Notes under the pieces: model-generated
Database searches by the model: none
Told to the model about the DNA's origin: nothing
What the model saw: the letters and a program-made list of their open reading frames with translations, nothing else
NCBI RefSeq assembly: GCF_001644225.1
Contig: NZ_LSTV01000001.1
Coordinates: 310,001 to 374,000, forward strand
Length of the DNA stretch: 64,000 bases
DNA from: Microbacterium oleivorans
GTDB lineage: Bacteria; Actinomycetota; Actinomycetes; Actinomycetales; Microbacteriaceae
Direction of reading: 5' to 3'
Translations under genes and position numbers: made by a program
Shown: positions 49,314 to 60,701 of the stretch, piece after piece
Layout of the letters: every line of letters starts with the position of its first letter
Position numbering within the stretch: position 1 is the stretch's first letter

Positions 49314-49601
49314 TCAGCGGAACATGCCGGCCGCGGCCATCTCGGTCTGCGCGTACTGCTGACCGACCGCGCCGAGCGCCGTGCTGATGTCGGCGAGCGC
49401 GGCATCCAGTTCGCGTTGCGCTGCGCGCCAGCGCTCGACGACGGATTGGAAGGCGACCGACGCGCTCCCGGTCCACGACCCCTGCAGCTGGGTCAGGTGC
49501 CCGAGCATCGCGGTGGTCTCGGACTGGACACGGTCGCCCGTGGCACGGATCGTGCTGGTGGCGGCGAGGACGGCGTCACTGTCGACGGTGAAGGTGGACA
49601 T
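49314..49601 (-). CDS. WXG100 family protein (ESAT-6-like)
   Basis: The 95-residue protein is all helical with the central WTG turn in GSWTGSASVAFQSVVERWR (near residue 42), the hallmark of WXG100 proteins secreted by type VII systems. The ATG at 49601 is chosen over the GTG next to it because AAGGA stands at a better distance. A YxxxD/E-type secretion tail is not clear, although YAQTEMA near the C-terminus is similar. No other type VII gene adjoins it; the EccC-like ATPase is 41 kb away. Confidence 0.88.
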   Translation of the reverse strand: MSTFTVDSDAVLAATSTIRATGDRVQSETTAMLGHLTQLQGSWTGSASVAFQSVVERWRAAQRELDAALADISTALGAVGQQYAQTEMAAAGMFR

Positions 49602-49713
49602 CACGGTTCCTTTCGATCGGATGCCGCCACGCTAGGAGCGGGGCAGGAGCGATCCGCGAGCAGGCCGCGGCCCTGGGGACGCCGGCGAAGGACGTGTGCC
49701 TGGGGAGGAGGTG

Positions 49714-51435
49714 TCAGGCATCCTGTCGCGGGGCGCGCGGCAGCGGCTGGGTCGCGAGATCGAGTGCGGCGCCGGCCGTCGCCCGGTCGACCGCGAGCGG
49801 CAGCCACACCGTGAACGTCGCGCCGCCGCCGGGGGTGTCGGTCACCTCGATCGTGCCCTGCAGGGTCGCCACGATCGACGCGACGATCGACAGTCCGAGC
49901 CCCGACCCGCCGGTCTCGCGGGTGCGCGAGGAGTCCGCGCGCCAGAAGCGCTGGAAGATCTTGGCGCGGATCTGCTCCGGGATGCCCTCACCGTGATCGG
50001 CGACCGCGATCCAGCCGCGCGCGGTCTCGAGGTCCGCGCCGACGGAGAGCTCGATCGGCGAGCCCTCGGGGGTGTAGCGGCGCGCGTTGCCGAGGAGGTT
50101 CGCCACGACCTGCCGGATGCGGTTCTCGTCGCCGAGCACGATCGGCGCCGGGGTGGCGGGGACGACGGGCACGACGATCGGCGACGTCTCCAGTGCGGGG
50201 GGCGGGGCATCCGCTCGGCCCCGCCGGCGCAGCAGTCGTCCGGCGCCGGCGATCGGTCCGCCGCGGCGCTTGGGCGATGCCGGGTCGGGCTCGGTGAGCA
50301 TGGCGAGGGGGATCGCCGAGCTCGGCGCCTGCCCGGTGAAGGTGACCTCGCGATCGGGCGCCGCCGCGCGGGCGTCGAGGGCGGCGTCGCGGGCGATGGG
50401 CCGGAGGTCGACCGGGACCACGGCGATGTCGCGCTGCTCGTCGAGACGCGCGAGGGCGAGGAGGTCCTCCACGAGGGCCCCCATCCGGATCGCCTCCTTC
50501 TCAATGCGTTCCATGGCCTGCGCCGTCTGCTCCGGGTTCTGGATGGCGCCCATCCGATAGAGCTCGGCGTATCCGCGGACGGTCACGAGCGGGGTCCGCA
50601 GTTCGTGGCTCGCATCGCCGATGAAGCGCCGCATCCGCTCAACCGTGGAGTCCCGCTCGCCGAGGGCCTCGTCGATGCGGTCGAGCATGACGTTTATCGC
50701 GGTCTTCAGGCGCCCGACCTCGGTGCCGGGAGCGATGTCGCTCATGCGCTGACTGAAGTCGCCCTTCGCGATCGTCATGGCGGTCGATTCGACCTGCCCG
50801 AGACCGCGGAACGCGAGGGTGACGAGGCCGCGGGTGAGGACCGCGCTGCAGAGGATCGTGAAGAGGGCGAGCGCCGTGTAGATGCCGATGTAGTTGGCGA
50901 CGGTGCGGTTGACGTCGTTCAGGGGCAGCGCCACCAGCTGCGTGTAGTAGTCCCGGGAGCCGGGGATCGGCAGGGTGTCGACGCTGGCGCGGTAGCGGAC
51001 GGTGCCGTCGGCCGAGGCGAGGTCGAAGGGCGCCGTCCCGTTGAGGACGGTCTGATCGAGGGAGAACGTCGAGGGGAACTGCGGCGGGGAGAGCGAGGAG
51101 TCACCGCCCGCGACGGCGAGGAGGCGCCCGTCGCCCTTGCCGCTGTAGACGGCGACGGAGAAGTCGGTCGGCGCCGCCGCGATCGGGGTGAAGGTCGCCT
51201 CGCCGTCGTCGAGGTCGACGTTCATGAGGTTGCTTGCGATGTCGGTCGTGACCGTCTGGGTGAGCGACTGGTCGACCGCGTTCAGCTGCGCGTTGCGCAG
51301 GAAGATCATGGTGCCGACGCCGGCGCCGATCATGCCGAAGGCGAGGACGCTGACGGTGACGCCGGTGACCTTCGCGCGCAGGCTGAGGCCGCGCCACCAT
51401 CGGGTGACGCGGTCCTGCTTCTCGGTCGGGCCCAG
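49714..51435 (-). CDS. Membrane sensor histidine kinase
   Basis: The 573-residue reading has membrane helix 1 (about 22-46), an extracytoplasmic domain (about 47-170), helix 2 ([19 protein letters not shown], near 185), a HAMP domain, the HisKA box [18 protein letters not shown] (near 270) and the ATP domain with [22 protein letters not shown] and [10 protein letters not shown]. The start is taken as CTG because GGAGG stands 6 nt before it and it is the only choice that keeps helix 1; the first ATG (51333) would cut the helix. The insert between the HisKA and ATP domains is unusually long and Pro-rich. It forms a pair with the response regulator, 13 bp upstream. Confidence 0.9.
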   Translation of the reverse strand: MGPTEKQDRVTRWWRGLSLRAKVTGVTVSVLAFGMIGAGVGTMIFLRNAQLNAVDQSLTQTVTTDIASNLMNVDLDDGEATFTPIAAAPTDFSVAVYSGKGDGRLLAVAGGDSSLSPPQFPSTFSLDQTVLNGTAPFDLASADGTVRYRASVDTLPIPGSRDYYTQLVALPLNDVNRTVANYIGIYTALALFTILCSAVLTRGLVTLAFRGLGQVESTAMTIAKGDFSQRMSDIAPGTEVGRLKTAINVMLDRIDEALGERDSTVERMRRFIGDASHELRTPLVTVRGYAELYRMGAIQNPEQTAQAMERIEKEAIRMGALVEDLLALARLDEQRDIAVVPVDLRPIARDAALDARAAAPDREVTFTGQAPSSAIPLAMLTEPDPASPKRRGGPIAGAGRLLRRRGRADAPPPALETSPIVVPVVPATPAPIVLGDENRIRQVVANLLGNARRYTPEGSPIELSVGADLETARGWIAVADHGEGIPEQIRAKIFQRFWRADSSRTRETGGSGLGLSIVASIVATLQGTIEVTDTPGGGATFTVWLPLAVDRATAGAALDLATQPLPRAPRQDA

Positions 51436-51448
51436 GGGGCGCCTCCGT

Positions 51449-52141
51449 TCAGGCGGTGCGGTCGGCCTTCAGCATGTATCCGAAGCCGCGTTTGGTCTGG
51501 ATGAGCGGCTCGGAGGAGTGCGGGTCGATCTTGCGGCGCAGGTAGGAGATGTAGCTCTCGACGATGCCGGCGTCGCCGTTGAAGTCGTACTCCCACACGT
51601 GGTCGAGGATCTGCGCCTTGCTCAGCACCCGGTTCGGGTTGAGCATCAGGTAGCGCAGCAGCTTGAACTCGGTGGGGGACAGGTCGATCGAGACGTCGCC
51701 GACCTGGACGTCGTGCGTGTCCTGGTCCATCGTGATCTCGCCGGCCTTGATGATCGAGTCCTCGTCGGCCTGCATCGTGCGGCGCAGGATCGCCTGGATG
51801 CGGGCGACGATCTCGTCGAGGCTGAAGGGCTTGGTGACGTAGTCGTCGCCGCCGGAGTTGAGGCCCTCGATCTTGTCCTCGGTCGCATCCTTCGCGGTGA
51901 GGAAGAGGATGGGGGCGGTGTAGCCCGCGCCGCGGAGGCGCTTGGTGACGCTGAACCCGTTCATGTCGGGCAGCATGACGTCGAGGATGATGAGGTCGGG
52001 TTCTTCCTCGAGGACGGCCGAGATGGTCTGGGCGCCGTTCGCGACGGCGCGGACCTGGTATCCGGCGAACCGAAGACTCGTGACCAGCAGGTCCCGGATG
52101 TTCGGCTCGTCGTCGACGACGAGGATTCGCGCAGCGGTCAT
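51449..52141 (-). CDS. Response regulator, OmpR/PhoB family
   Basis: The 230-residue protein has a receiver domain with the acidic pocket VVDDEP, the phosphorylated Asp in [13 protein letters not shown] (near residue 54) and the Lys in [13 protein letters not shown], and a C-terminal winged helix (about 130-228) with [30 protein letters not shown] and [23 protein letters not shown]. It controls transcription in response to the adjacent kinase. The close match of the linker and output domain to the MprA/PrrA-type actinobacterial regulators is suggestive, not proven. CAGTAT lies 6 nt before the ATG. Confidence 0.95.
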   Translation of the reverse strand: MTAARILVVDDEPNIRDLLVTSLRFAGYQVRAVANGAQTISAVLEEEPDLIILDVMLPDMNGFSVTKRLRGAGYTAPILFLTAKDATEDKIEGLNSGGDDYVTKPFSLDEIVARIQAILRRTMQADEDSIIKAGEITMDQDTHDVQVGDVSIDLSPTEFKLLRYLMLNPNRVLSKAQILDHVWEYDFNGDAGIVESYISYLRRKIDPHSSEPLIQTKRGFGYMLKADRTA

Positions 52142-52240
52142 GAGCCCATACTGGCACCGGAATCCATCGGTTTGCTGGACATTCCGGCGTCGGGTCGCCT
52201 CAGGGTACGATCCCCGCCCGGCGTGGGACAGGATGGAACG

Positions 52241-53638
52241 GTGACTGTTCCGCAGCCCCGACCTCCCCAGCCCCTTCCCGCCGACGCGACCGGTTCCGGT
52301 CTCGCGTTCCACCGGCTCGTCTTCGCGCGACAGCGCCGCGGCTGGTGGGTGCCGCTCGTCACCGGCATCCTCGGTGTCGTCTTCTTCCTCGTCGGCTCGC
52401 TCCTGATCGGGCTGGTCTTCGGGATCCTCGTGTTCGCCGCGGACCCCGGCGCCGGTGCCGAGGTGATGCTGAGGCGGCTCACCGTCATGGACGTCACCGA
52501 TCCGGTGGGGCTCGCGGTCATCCTCCTCTCGCTCGCCATCCTCTGGCCGTCGTACCTCTTCGCCTCGTGGATCGTCGCGGGCAAGCGGATCGGCCACATC
52601 TCGTCGGTCGCGGGTCGGCTGCGGTGGCGATGGATGCTGGTGTGCACCGGTGCCGCCGTCGTGGTCTACATCGTGGTGTCGGCGCTGACCTTCCTGATCC
52701 CCGTCGAGGAGGGCTCGAGCGGTGACCTGGTCGCGCCGCAGGACAACCCGTCGTTCGTCGCGTCGCTCCTGGTCGTGCTGCTGCTCGTCCCGTTCCAGGC
52801 GACCGCCGAGGAATACGTCTTCCGCGGCTACCTCATGCAGACGGTCGGGCGCTGGCTGCGGCATCCTGCCTGGGCGATCCTCCTGCCCGTGCCGCTGTTC
52901 GTCCTCGGGCACGTGTACGACGTGCTGGGGCAGACGAGCGTGGCCGCGTTCGCCATCGCGGCGGGCTGGCTGACCTGGCGGACCGGGGGACTCGAGGCGG
53001 CCATCGCGCTGCACGTGATCAACAACATCGTCGCGTTCGGGTTCTCGGTCTTCGGTCTCAGCGACGCGAACGCGACCGACACGACCGTGCTCGGCCTGGT
53101 GTCGTCACTCGTGATGATCGGCATCTACGTCGGGGTCGTGGAGTGGCTGTGGCGCCGCGGCGACGGTCGCCGCACGCTGCGTCTGACACCCGCACCCGAG
53201 CCCGTCTACGCTCCGCCGGTCTACGGGCAGCCGATCTACGGACAGCAGCCTGTGTACGGCCAGCCGCCGATGTATGGGCAGCAGCCGGTGTATGGCCAGC
53301 CGCCTGTGTACGGCCAGCCGCCGATGAATGGGCAGCAGCCGGTATACGGTCAGCCGCCGGTGTACGGGCAGCCGCCTGTGTACGGCCAGCCTCCCGTGTA
53401 CGGGCGGCCGCCCCTCGTCCCCGAGCCGCAGCCGACGCCGCCGGCCGAGCCGTACTCCGGGCCGCCGCTCGAGCCTCACCAGGCTCCGCGATGGGGCGAG
53501 TACGCGCCCGCCCCCGCCCCTGACTCCGCGCCGAGCCCGGACCCGACGCCGACCGCCTCGGACGGGGGCTCGTCGTCGGACACCAGCGGCCCGTCGGGCG
53601 ACGGCGGGGCATCCGGGTCGTCCTCGTCGTCGGACTGA
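52241..53638 (+). CDS. CPBP family intramembrane protease with a YGQ-repeat tail
   Basis: The 465-residue protein has about seven membrane helices (residues 35-310) and the CPBP/Abi motif with the catalytic Glu pair in [17 protein letters not shown] (near 187), plus the later H residues in LFVLGHVYD and [16 protein letters not shown] proteins are related to the eukaryotic CAAX protease Rce1. The C-terminal 140 residues are low complexity, with about ten [12 protein letters not shown] units and then a Pro/Ser/Asp-rich end. Start GTG at 52241, 6 nt after CAGGAT. It is divergent from the two-component genes. Confidence 0.9.
   Translation: MTVPQPRPPQPLPADATGSGLAFHRLVFARQRRGWWVPLVTGILGVVFFLVGSLLIGLVFGILVFAADPGAGAEVMLRRLTVMDVTDPVGLAVILLSLAILWPSYLFASWIVAGKRIGHISSVAGRLRWRWMLVCTGAAVVVYIVVSALTFLIPVEEGSSGDLVAPQDNPSFVASLLVVLLLVPFQATAEEYVFRGYLMQTVGRWLRHPAWAILLPVPLFVLGHVYDVLGQTSVAAFAIAAGWLTWRTGGLEAAIALHVINNIVAFGFSVFGLSDANATDTTVLGLVSSLVMIGIYVGVVEWLWRRGDGRRTLRLTPAPEPVYAPPVYGQPIYGQQPVYGQPPMYGQQPVYGQPPVYGQPPMNGQQPVYGQPPVYGQPPVYGQPPVYGRPPLVPEPQPTPPAEPYSGPPLEPHQAPRWGEYAPAPAPDSAPSPDPTPTASDGGSSSDTSGPSGDGGASGSSSSSD
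53220..53408 (+). repeat. Tandem repeats encoding VYGQPP units
   Basis: About ten imperfect 18- to 21-bp units (with tacggncagccgccgntg as the core) lie in frame inside the CPBP gene. They are coding repeats and not a CRISPR array, since there are no unique spacers. Confidence 0.9.
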
Positions 53639-53657
53639 CGCCGAACCTCCGCGTCGC

Positions 53658-55301
53658 TCAGGCGGCGCGGAGGTCGTCGGCGTCGAGGATCGTGTAGCTG
53701 TAGCCCTGCTCGGCGAGGAACCGCTGGCGGTTCTGCGCGAAGTCCTGGTCGACGGTGTCGCGGGCGATGAGCGTGTAGAAGCTCGCCTTGTGCCCGTTCG
53801 TCTTCGGACGCAGGAGGCGCCCGAGGCGCTGCGCCTCCTCCTGGCGCGACCCGAACGAACCCGACACCTGGATCGCGACCGAGGCATCCGGCAGGTCGAT
53901 CGAGAAGTTCGCGACCTTTGAGACCACGAGCACCGGGATGCGGGCGTGCCGGAACGCGTCGAACAGCTCTTCGCGCTCGTCGACGGGCGTCGAGCCGGTG
54001 ATCTTCGGAGCGCCGAGCTCCTCCGAGAGCACGTCGATCTGGTCGAGGTACTGCCCGATGACGAGGATCTGCTCGCCCTGGTGCTTGGCGACGAGGTCGC
54101 GGACGACGTCGATCTTGGCGTGCGCGGTCGCCGCGAGGCGGTACCGCTCGTCGTCGGCGGAGGCCGCGTACTCGAGGCGATCGGATGCCGGCAGGTCGAT
54201 GCGCACCTCGTAGCAGACCGCGGGCGAGATGAAGCCCTGCGCCTCGATCTCCTTCCACGGGGCGTCGAACCGCTTGGGCCCGATGAGGCTGAACACGTCG
54301 CCCTCGCGGCCGTCCTCGCGCACCAGTGTCGCGGTGAGGCCGAGTCGCCGCCGTGCCTGCAGGTCGGCGGTCAGCTTGAACACGGGGGCGGGAAGCAGGT
54401 GCACCTCGTCGTACACGATGAGACCCCAGTCGAGCGCGTCGAGGAGCGCGAGGTGGGCGTACTCGCCCTTCCGCTTCGCCGTCAGGATCTGGTACGTCGC
54501 GATCGTGACGGGCTTGACCTCCTTCGACTGGCCGGAGTACTCGCCGATCTCCTCGGGGGTGAGCGAGGTGCGCTTGAGCAGCTCGTCGCGCCACTGCCGG
54601 GCGCTGACGGTGTTCGTCACGAGGATGAGGGTCGTCGTCTTCGTGTCGGCCATCGCCGCGGCGCCGACGAGCGTCTTGCCCGCGCCGCAGGGGAGTACGA
54701 CGACACCCGAGCCGCCCTCGCTGAAGATGTCGACGGCTTTGCGCTGGTAGGGGCGCAGGGTCCAGCCGTCCTCGTGCAGCTCGATCTCGTGCGGGGTGCC
54801 CGGGGTGAAGCCGGCGTGGTCCTCGGCCGGCCAGCCGATCTTCAGCAGTTCCTGCTTGATCTGACCGCGGGCCCACGCGTCGATGACGTAGGTGTCGGGC
54901 GTCGGGTGGGCGATGAGGAGCGGTTGGATGCGGCGGTTGCGCGCGATCTCGGCGAGCACCGCCTTGTCGGTCGAGCGCAGGATGAGGGTGCCCTCGTCGT
55001 CGCGCTCGATGACCAGGCGCCCGTAGCGGCCGACCGTCTCGCGGATGTCGATGGAGACCGACGGCGGCACGGGGAACTTCGCCCACCGCTCGAGGGTCGC
55101 CAGCATGTCCTCGGCGTCGTGGCCTGCGGCGCGGGCGTTCCACAGGCCCAGCCGCGTCACGCGGTAGGTGTGGATGTGCTCGGGGGCGCGTTCGAGCTCG
55201 GCGAAGATCGCGAGTTCGTGCCGCGCGTTCTCCGCGTCGGGATGCGCCACTTCGAGCAGCACGGTGCGGTCGCTCTGGACGATGAGGGGGCCGTCAGCCA
55301 T
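53658..55301 (-). CDS. XPB-type DNA repair helicase
   Basis: The 547-residue protein is an SF2 helicase of the XPB/Ssl2 family that unwinds DNA 3' to 5'. It has an N-terminal damage-recognition-like domain (about 1-150), Walker A in LPCGAGKTLVGAAAM near 213, the DEVH box in LIVYDEVHLLP near 295, the XPB-specific RED motif in TLVREDGREGDVF near 325 and the C-terminal motif AQRLGRLLRPK near 500. TAGACT at 55310-55315 ends 8 nt before the ATG. It lies next to the helicase-associated protein on the same strand, its usual actinobacterial partner. Confidence 0.95.
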   Translation of the reverse strand: MADGPLIVQSDRTVLLEVAHPDAENARHELAIFAELERAPEHIHTYRVTRLGLWNARAAGHDAEDMLATLERWAKFPVPPSVSIDIRETVGRYGRLVIERDDEGTLILRSTDKAVLAEIARNRRIQPLLIAHPTPDTYVIDAWARGQIKQELLKIGWPAEDHAGFTPGTPHEIELHEDGWTLRPYQRKAVDIFSEGGSGVVVLPCGAGKTLVGAAAMADTKTTTLILVTNTVSARQWRDELLKRTSLTPEEIGEYSGQSKEVKPVTIATYQILTAKRKGEYAHLALLDALDWGLIVYDEVHLLPAPVFKLTADLQARRRLGLTATLVREDGREGDVFSLIGPKRFDAPWKEIEAQGFISPAVCYEVRIDLPASDRLEYAASADDERYRLAATAHAKIDVVRDLVAKHQGEQILVIGQYLDQIDVLSEELGAPKITGSTPVDEREELFDAFRHARIPVLVVSKVANFSIDLPDASVAIQVSGSFGSRQEEAQRLGRLLRPKTNGHKASFYTLIARDTVDQDFAQNRQRFLAEQGYSYTILDADDLRAA

Positions 55302-55357
55302 AACGGACGAGTCTACCGGCCCCGCCGGTCGCCCCGGCCCGACCGGCCACAGTGCGT

Positions 55358-55414
55358 CGAGGCGTCGCAGATGGTCGCGGTGTCGGCGCCGAAACGACCA
55401 TGTGCGACGCTTCG
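55358..55414. repeat. Long imperfect palindrome between XPB and its upstream gene
   Basis: Arms 55358-55377 and 55395-55414 pair over 20 positions with one mismatch and one G-T pair around a 17-nt loop. It lies in the 120-bp gap after the helicase-associated gene and before XPB. It could be a terminator or a palindromic repeat element. No T-run follows. Confidence 0.8.
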
Positions 55415-55421
55415 GGACCGG

Positions 55422-57128
55422 TCAGGCCGGGCGCACGCTCACGATGCTCGACAGCGGGAGGGTGCGTTCGACGTCGGCGGCGCGGTCGCGGCCGCGCAGC
55501 CGTCCGCCGCCGAGACCCGCCGCCTCGAGCGTCACGTCGCGCGAGGAACCGTCCGGCATGCGCACCGTGATCTCGATCGTCGCGCGGGTGCGGACGGCCT
55601 GGTCGAGCTCGCGTTCGAGCCAGGCGGCATCCGCGTCGTCCGACAGACTCGCCCGGAGCGTCTCGATGAGGGTGCGGTACCGCTCGGATGCCGGGGGTTC
55701 GGGTGCGGCGTCCTCGACCGCCTCGTGCCGGCCGAGCGCGCGCGGCGCGCCGTCGGCGTCCACGGCGAGCACGGGATAGCGAGCGTCCGCGAGCATCCAG
55801 TAGGTCGTCTCGGGGCTCGTGCGTGTGACGAGGTCGTCGCCGTCGAGCACGAGTCCGAGCGGACGCAGCGCCTGGTCCACGTTGATCGCCTCGAGGAGGT
55901 CCGGATCGCCCGAGACCCGCGTGTACCCCTGCCAGTCCGGTCCGACGCGCAGACGGCCGTACCGCGCGGCGGCGCGCTCGATCTCGTAGGCCAGCGGCTG
56001 CGGCACGCCCGTGAGCGACAGGTCGGTGAGGAAGGCGGTGAGGGATGCCGCGGTCTCGCCGGCGGCGAAGGCGGCGCCGATGGTCTCGGCCGTGAACCGG
56101 TACGTCGCCGCCTGCGCACGCGATTCGCGCCGCGCCGTCGTCCGCAGGCGCTGGTCGAGTCGGGGCTCGAGCGGACCAGGGGCGATCGCCGTCAGGTCGT
56201 TCTGGAGGTAGACCTTGTCGACCTCGTGGGGGAGGAGGGAGCGCAGGGTGCTGGCGTCGGCATCCGCTCCGGCAGCGAGTCCCGCCGCCCAGGTGGGCGG
56301 CGTGCCGTCGGGGGCGGTCATGGCCCACTGCGTGAGCATGGCGGCGAGGTGGCTGACGCGATCGGGCCACGCCGGGTCGAACGGATGAGCACCGGGCCAC
56401 TCGGCGGCGGGTCGCCATCCGCCGTCGGGCGTGCGGAGCGCGCGGGGGAGTCGGTCGCGCAGACGCTGGGCGACGTCGAGCCAGCGCTCGAGGGTGCGCG
56501 TTCCGAGCCACCGCGTCCCCGCGTCGGAGACCGTCCAGGTCCGCTCCGAGCCCGACAGCAGTCCCGCGTGCGCCGCGATCGCGACGAGGGTGTCGGCATC
56601 CTCCGACGTGTGCGCGGCTCCGATTTCGACGAGGCGGCGGCGGTCGCCGGCGCTGAGCGCCCCCGAACCGATGCGTCCGAGCGGGCTGCGCGAGGCGGCG
56701 TGCAGGATGTCGGCGAGCGAGGCGACGGCGTCGAAGGCGCGCTCGGCACTCGCGGCATCCGATTCCGCTCCGCCGTCGAAGACCGTCGGGGCGGTGACGG
56801 GGGTCGCCGAGCCGAGCGCCGTCGCGACCGCCTCATAGGGGCGTCCGGCGTCGTCGACGAGCGCGCGGCCCACCAGGCCGTCCCGGACGGCGGGGGAGAC
56901 AGCCACGCCGTTTCGCACGGCCGCGCGCAGGGCGGCGGCGTCGACGTCGGACACCTCCGCCAGTGCACGGGTCAGCTGCGCGGGATCGAGCAGGGCGTCA
57001 GCGGCGTCGAAGAAGTCGGTCCAGGAGGTGCGGGGGGAGACGTGGCGGGCGTCGAAGAGGGCGGCGAGGGCGTCCGGATCGAGTGTCGCGAGGCGGGTCG
57101 CGAGAGCACGAGCGTCGGATGCGGTCAC
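55422..57128 (-). CDS. Helicase-associated domain protein, partner of XPB
   Basis: The 568-residue protein has no helicase motifs. Its C-terminal half matches the helicase-associated C-terminal domain (Helicase_C_3 type) with YRFTAETIGAAFAAGETAASLTAFL and DALLP-like helices, and the last 60 residues (RATIEITVRMPDGSSRDVT... LPLSSIVSV) look like a small WYL-like beta fold. The N-terminal half is a set of winged-helix-like segments. It is found next to XPB in actinobacteria, so a joint role in DNA repair is likely but not shown. GTG start; the stop of the upstream gene is 1 bp away. Confidence 0.82.
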   Translation of the reverse strand: MTASDARALATRLATLDPDALAALFDARHVSPRTSWTDFFDAADALLDPAQLTRALAEVSDVDAAALRAAVRNGVAVSPAVRDGLVGRALVDDAGRPYEAVATALGSATPVTAPTVFDGGAESDAASAERAFDAVASLADILHAASRSPLGRIGSGALSAGDRRRLVEIGAAHTSEDADTLVAIAAHAGLLSGSERTWTVSDAGTRWLGTRTLERWLDVAQRLRDRLPRALRTPDGGWRPAAEWPGAHPFDPAWPDRVSHLAAMLTQWAMTAPDGTPPTWAAGLAAGADADASTLRSLLPHEVDKVYLQNDLTAIAPGPLEPRLDQRLRTTARRESRAQAATYRFTAETIGAAFAAGETAASLTAFLTDLSLTGVPQPLAYEIERAAARYGRLRVGPDWQGYTRVSGDPDLLEAINVDQALRPLGLVLDGDDLVTRTSPETTYWMLADARYPVLAVDADGAPRALGRHEAVEDAAPEPPASERYRTLIETLRASLSDDADAAWLERELDQAVRTRATIEITVRMPDGSSRDVTLEAAGLGGGRLRGRDRAADVERTLPLSSIVSVRPA

Positions 57129-57129
57129 G

Positions 57130-57408
57130 TCAACGACCCTTGTTGGCCCGTCCCCGTCGCACGAAGGTCATGATCAGCAGGGTCAGCAGCAGCGCGAAGG
57201 CGATCGGCGGCGCGATATAGACGATCAGCGTCACGACAGGCCAGAACCCGGTCGCGAAGTCGGCCTGCTCGAGGCCGCCCGGGCCGGAGGCGATGATGAT
57301 CGAGAAGAAGCAGACGACCGAGAGCACCAGCAGCCCGAGGGACATGAACGCCAGGATGCGGTCGATGCGACGGACGGGAAGATCGCCGGCCGAGGGCGGA
57401 GTGCTCAT
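57130..57408 (-). CDS. Small two-helix membrane protein
   Basis: The 92-residue protein has two membrane helices (ILAFMSLGLLVLSVVCFFSIIIA and PVVTLIVYIAPPIAFALLLTLLIMTF) and a basic end (RRGRANKGR). I do not recognise a function. ATG at 57408 is chosen because TACTCT at 57415-57420 ends 6 nt before it. It is cotranscribed with the helicase-associated gene and divergent from the cold-shock gene. Confidence 0.75.
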   Translation of the reverse strand: MSTPPSAGDLPVRRIDRILAFMSLGLLVLSVVCFFSIIIASGPGGLEQADFATGFWPVVTLIVYIAPPIAFALLLTLLIMTFVRRGRANKGR

Positions 57409-57439
57409 CCGATCAGAGTAGCGGCTCGCCGGGGTGCCG

Positions 57440-57445
57440 TAGTCT
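57440..57445 (+). promoter_or_regulatory. Likely -10 element of the second cold-shock gene
   Basis: TAGTCT lies 69 bp before the ATG. The leader of about 63 nt is long, as is usual for cold-shock genes. Confidence 0.4.
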
Positions 57446-57514
57446 GGTCGTGGGGCTGAGACGGTCCCACTTTTCCATGCCCGCACGCGGGCTCGAGCAG
57501 CGAGGTTTCGACAC

Positions 57515-57898
57515 ATGCCCACCGGCAAGGTCAGGTTCTACGACGAGGCGAAGGGGTTCGGCTTCATCACCGACGACGACGGTCAGGACGTCTTCCTGCA
57601 CGCGACGGCGCTCCCCGCCGGGACCACCACGATGAAGCCCGGCACGCGCCTGGAGTTCGGCGTCGCCGACGGCCGCCGCGGCCTGCAGGCGCTCGCGGTC
57701 CGTGTGCTCGACGCACCCGTGAGCCTCAGCAAGCGCAACCGTCCGAAGGCCGACGACATGGCCGTCATCGTCGAGGACCTCGTGAAGCTCCTGGACGGCA
57801 TCGGCGGCGACCTGCGTCATGGCCGCTACCCGAGCACGTCGCACGGCAAGAAGGTCGCGGCGATCCTGCGCAAGGTTGCCGATGACCTCGATGCCTGA
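57515..57898 (+). CDS. Cold-shock domain protein with C-terminal helical extension
   Basis: The 127-residue protein has an N-terminal cold-shock domain (1-65) with GKVRFYDEAKGFGFITDDDGQDVFLHATAL, and a C-terminal helical extension (about 80-127, DDMAVIVEDLVKLLDGIGGDLRHGRYPSTSHGKKVAAILRKVADDLDA). This two-part form matches the long mycobacterial CspB. The next gene overlaps its end by 17 bp. Confidence 0.93.
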   Translation: MPTGKVRFYDEAKGFGFITDDDGQDVFLHATALPAGTTTMKPGTRLEFGVADGRRGLQALAVRVLDAPVSLSKRNRPKADDMAVIVEDLVKLLDGIGGDLRHGRYPSTSHGKKVAAILRKVADDLDA

Positions 57899-58631
57899 GC
57901 AGCCTTCAGAGGCGGAGCTGCCCGCGGAGGCGGAGCAGCCCGCAGCGGCGGAGCAGCCCGCCGAGGTCGAGCAGTCTGACGCGGCGGAGCCTGCGGCGGT
58001 CGAGGAGCCGGAGTCCGCTCCGGACGAGCCGATCGTCGTCGACGAGCGGCTGTTCCACGCGCACGACCTCGCGCGCGCAGCGCTGCGCGAGGTGACTCCG
58101 GAGTCGACGATCGGCGAGGCCGCCGGTTACGTCGTCGAGGACGGCGGGGTCGTCTCGCTGCGGTTCGCCAACCGCATGGACGGCTATCCCGGGTGGTTCT
58201 GGACCGTCAGCGTGGCGGTCGTCGAGGGCGCCGAGCCGACCGTGCTCGAAGTCGAGCTGCTTCCCGGCGACGGCGCGCTGCTCGCTCCCGAGTGGCTGCC
58301 GTGGGCCGAACGTCTGGCCGAGTACCAGGCGGCCCAGGCCGCGGCGGGCGAGGACGACGAGTCCGAGGACGACGAGGACGACGACGCCTCCGATGAGGAC
58401 GAGGACGACGCGGAGGACGCCGACGACCTCGATGCGGCCGACTTCGACAGCGACGGGTCGCCGATCCTGCACGCCGGAGACGTCGACGGCGTCGACATCG
58501 ACGAGCTCGACGACACCGCCGCCGATGCCGAGCAGACGGCCGACGACGCTGAGCCGGATGATGACGACGAGTCGGTCGACGAGGGCGACGACGAGGACGA
58601 CGAGTCGCGGGAGTCGCTGCGCGAGTACTGA
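57882..58631 (+). CDS. DUF3027 protein with acidic tail
   Basis: The 249-residue protein has an acidic Glu/Ala/Pro-rich start, a DUF3027 domain (about 50-155) with ARAALREVTPESTIGEAAGYVVEDGGVVSLRFANRMDGYPGWFWTVSVA and LLPGDGALLAPEWLPWAERLAEYQ, and a very acidic Asp/Glu tail of about 90 residues. The function is unknown. The ATG at 57882 has AAGG 6 nt before it and lies inside the cold-shock gene, so the two are translationally coupled. The gene pair is conserved in actinobacteria. Confidence 0.88.
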   Translation: MTSMPEQPSEAELPAEAEQPAAAEQPAEVEQSDAAEPAAVEEPESAPDEPIVVDERLFHAHDLARAALREVTPESTIGEAAGYVVEDGGVVSLRFANRMDGYPGWFWTVSVAVVEGAEPTVLEVELLPGDGALLAPEWLPWAERLAEYQAAQAAAGEDDESEDDEDDDASDEDEDDAEDADDLDAADFDSDGSPILHAGDVDGVDIDELDDTAADAEQTADDAEPDDDDESVDEGDDEDDESRESLREY

Positions 58632-58651
58632 CGCGCGGCATCCACTGTCAG

Positions 58652-58694
58652 ACGACGGCGGCCCCGGGGAATCGCTCCTCGGGGCCGCCGTCGT
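58652..58694. terminator. Bidirectional terminator between DUF3027 and serC
   Basis: A perfect 15-bp stem (58652-58666 and 58680-58694) with a 13-nt loop lies between two convergent genes. Confidence 0.85.
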
Positions 58695-58703
58695 ACAACC
58701 GGG

Positions 58704-60688
<1,985 letters not shown>

Positions 60689-60694
60689 TTCGGG

Positions 60695-60700
60695 TAGCCT
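60695..60700 (+). promoter_or_regulatory. -10 element of the M23 peptidase gene
   Basis: TAGCCT, 17 bp downstream of GTGACA. Transcription would start near 60707 and give a leader of about 149 nt. Confidence 0.5.
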
Positions 60701-60701
60701 C

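Noticed and set aside
53220..53408. Short tandem repeats as a possible CRISPR array
   Set aside because: Units follow each other without unique spacers and stay in the reading frame of the CPBP protein as VYGQPP repeats.
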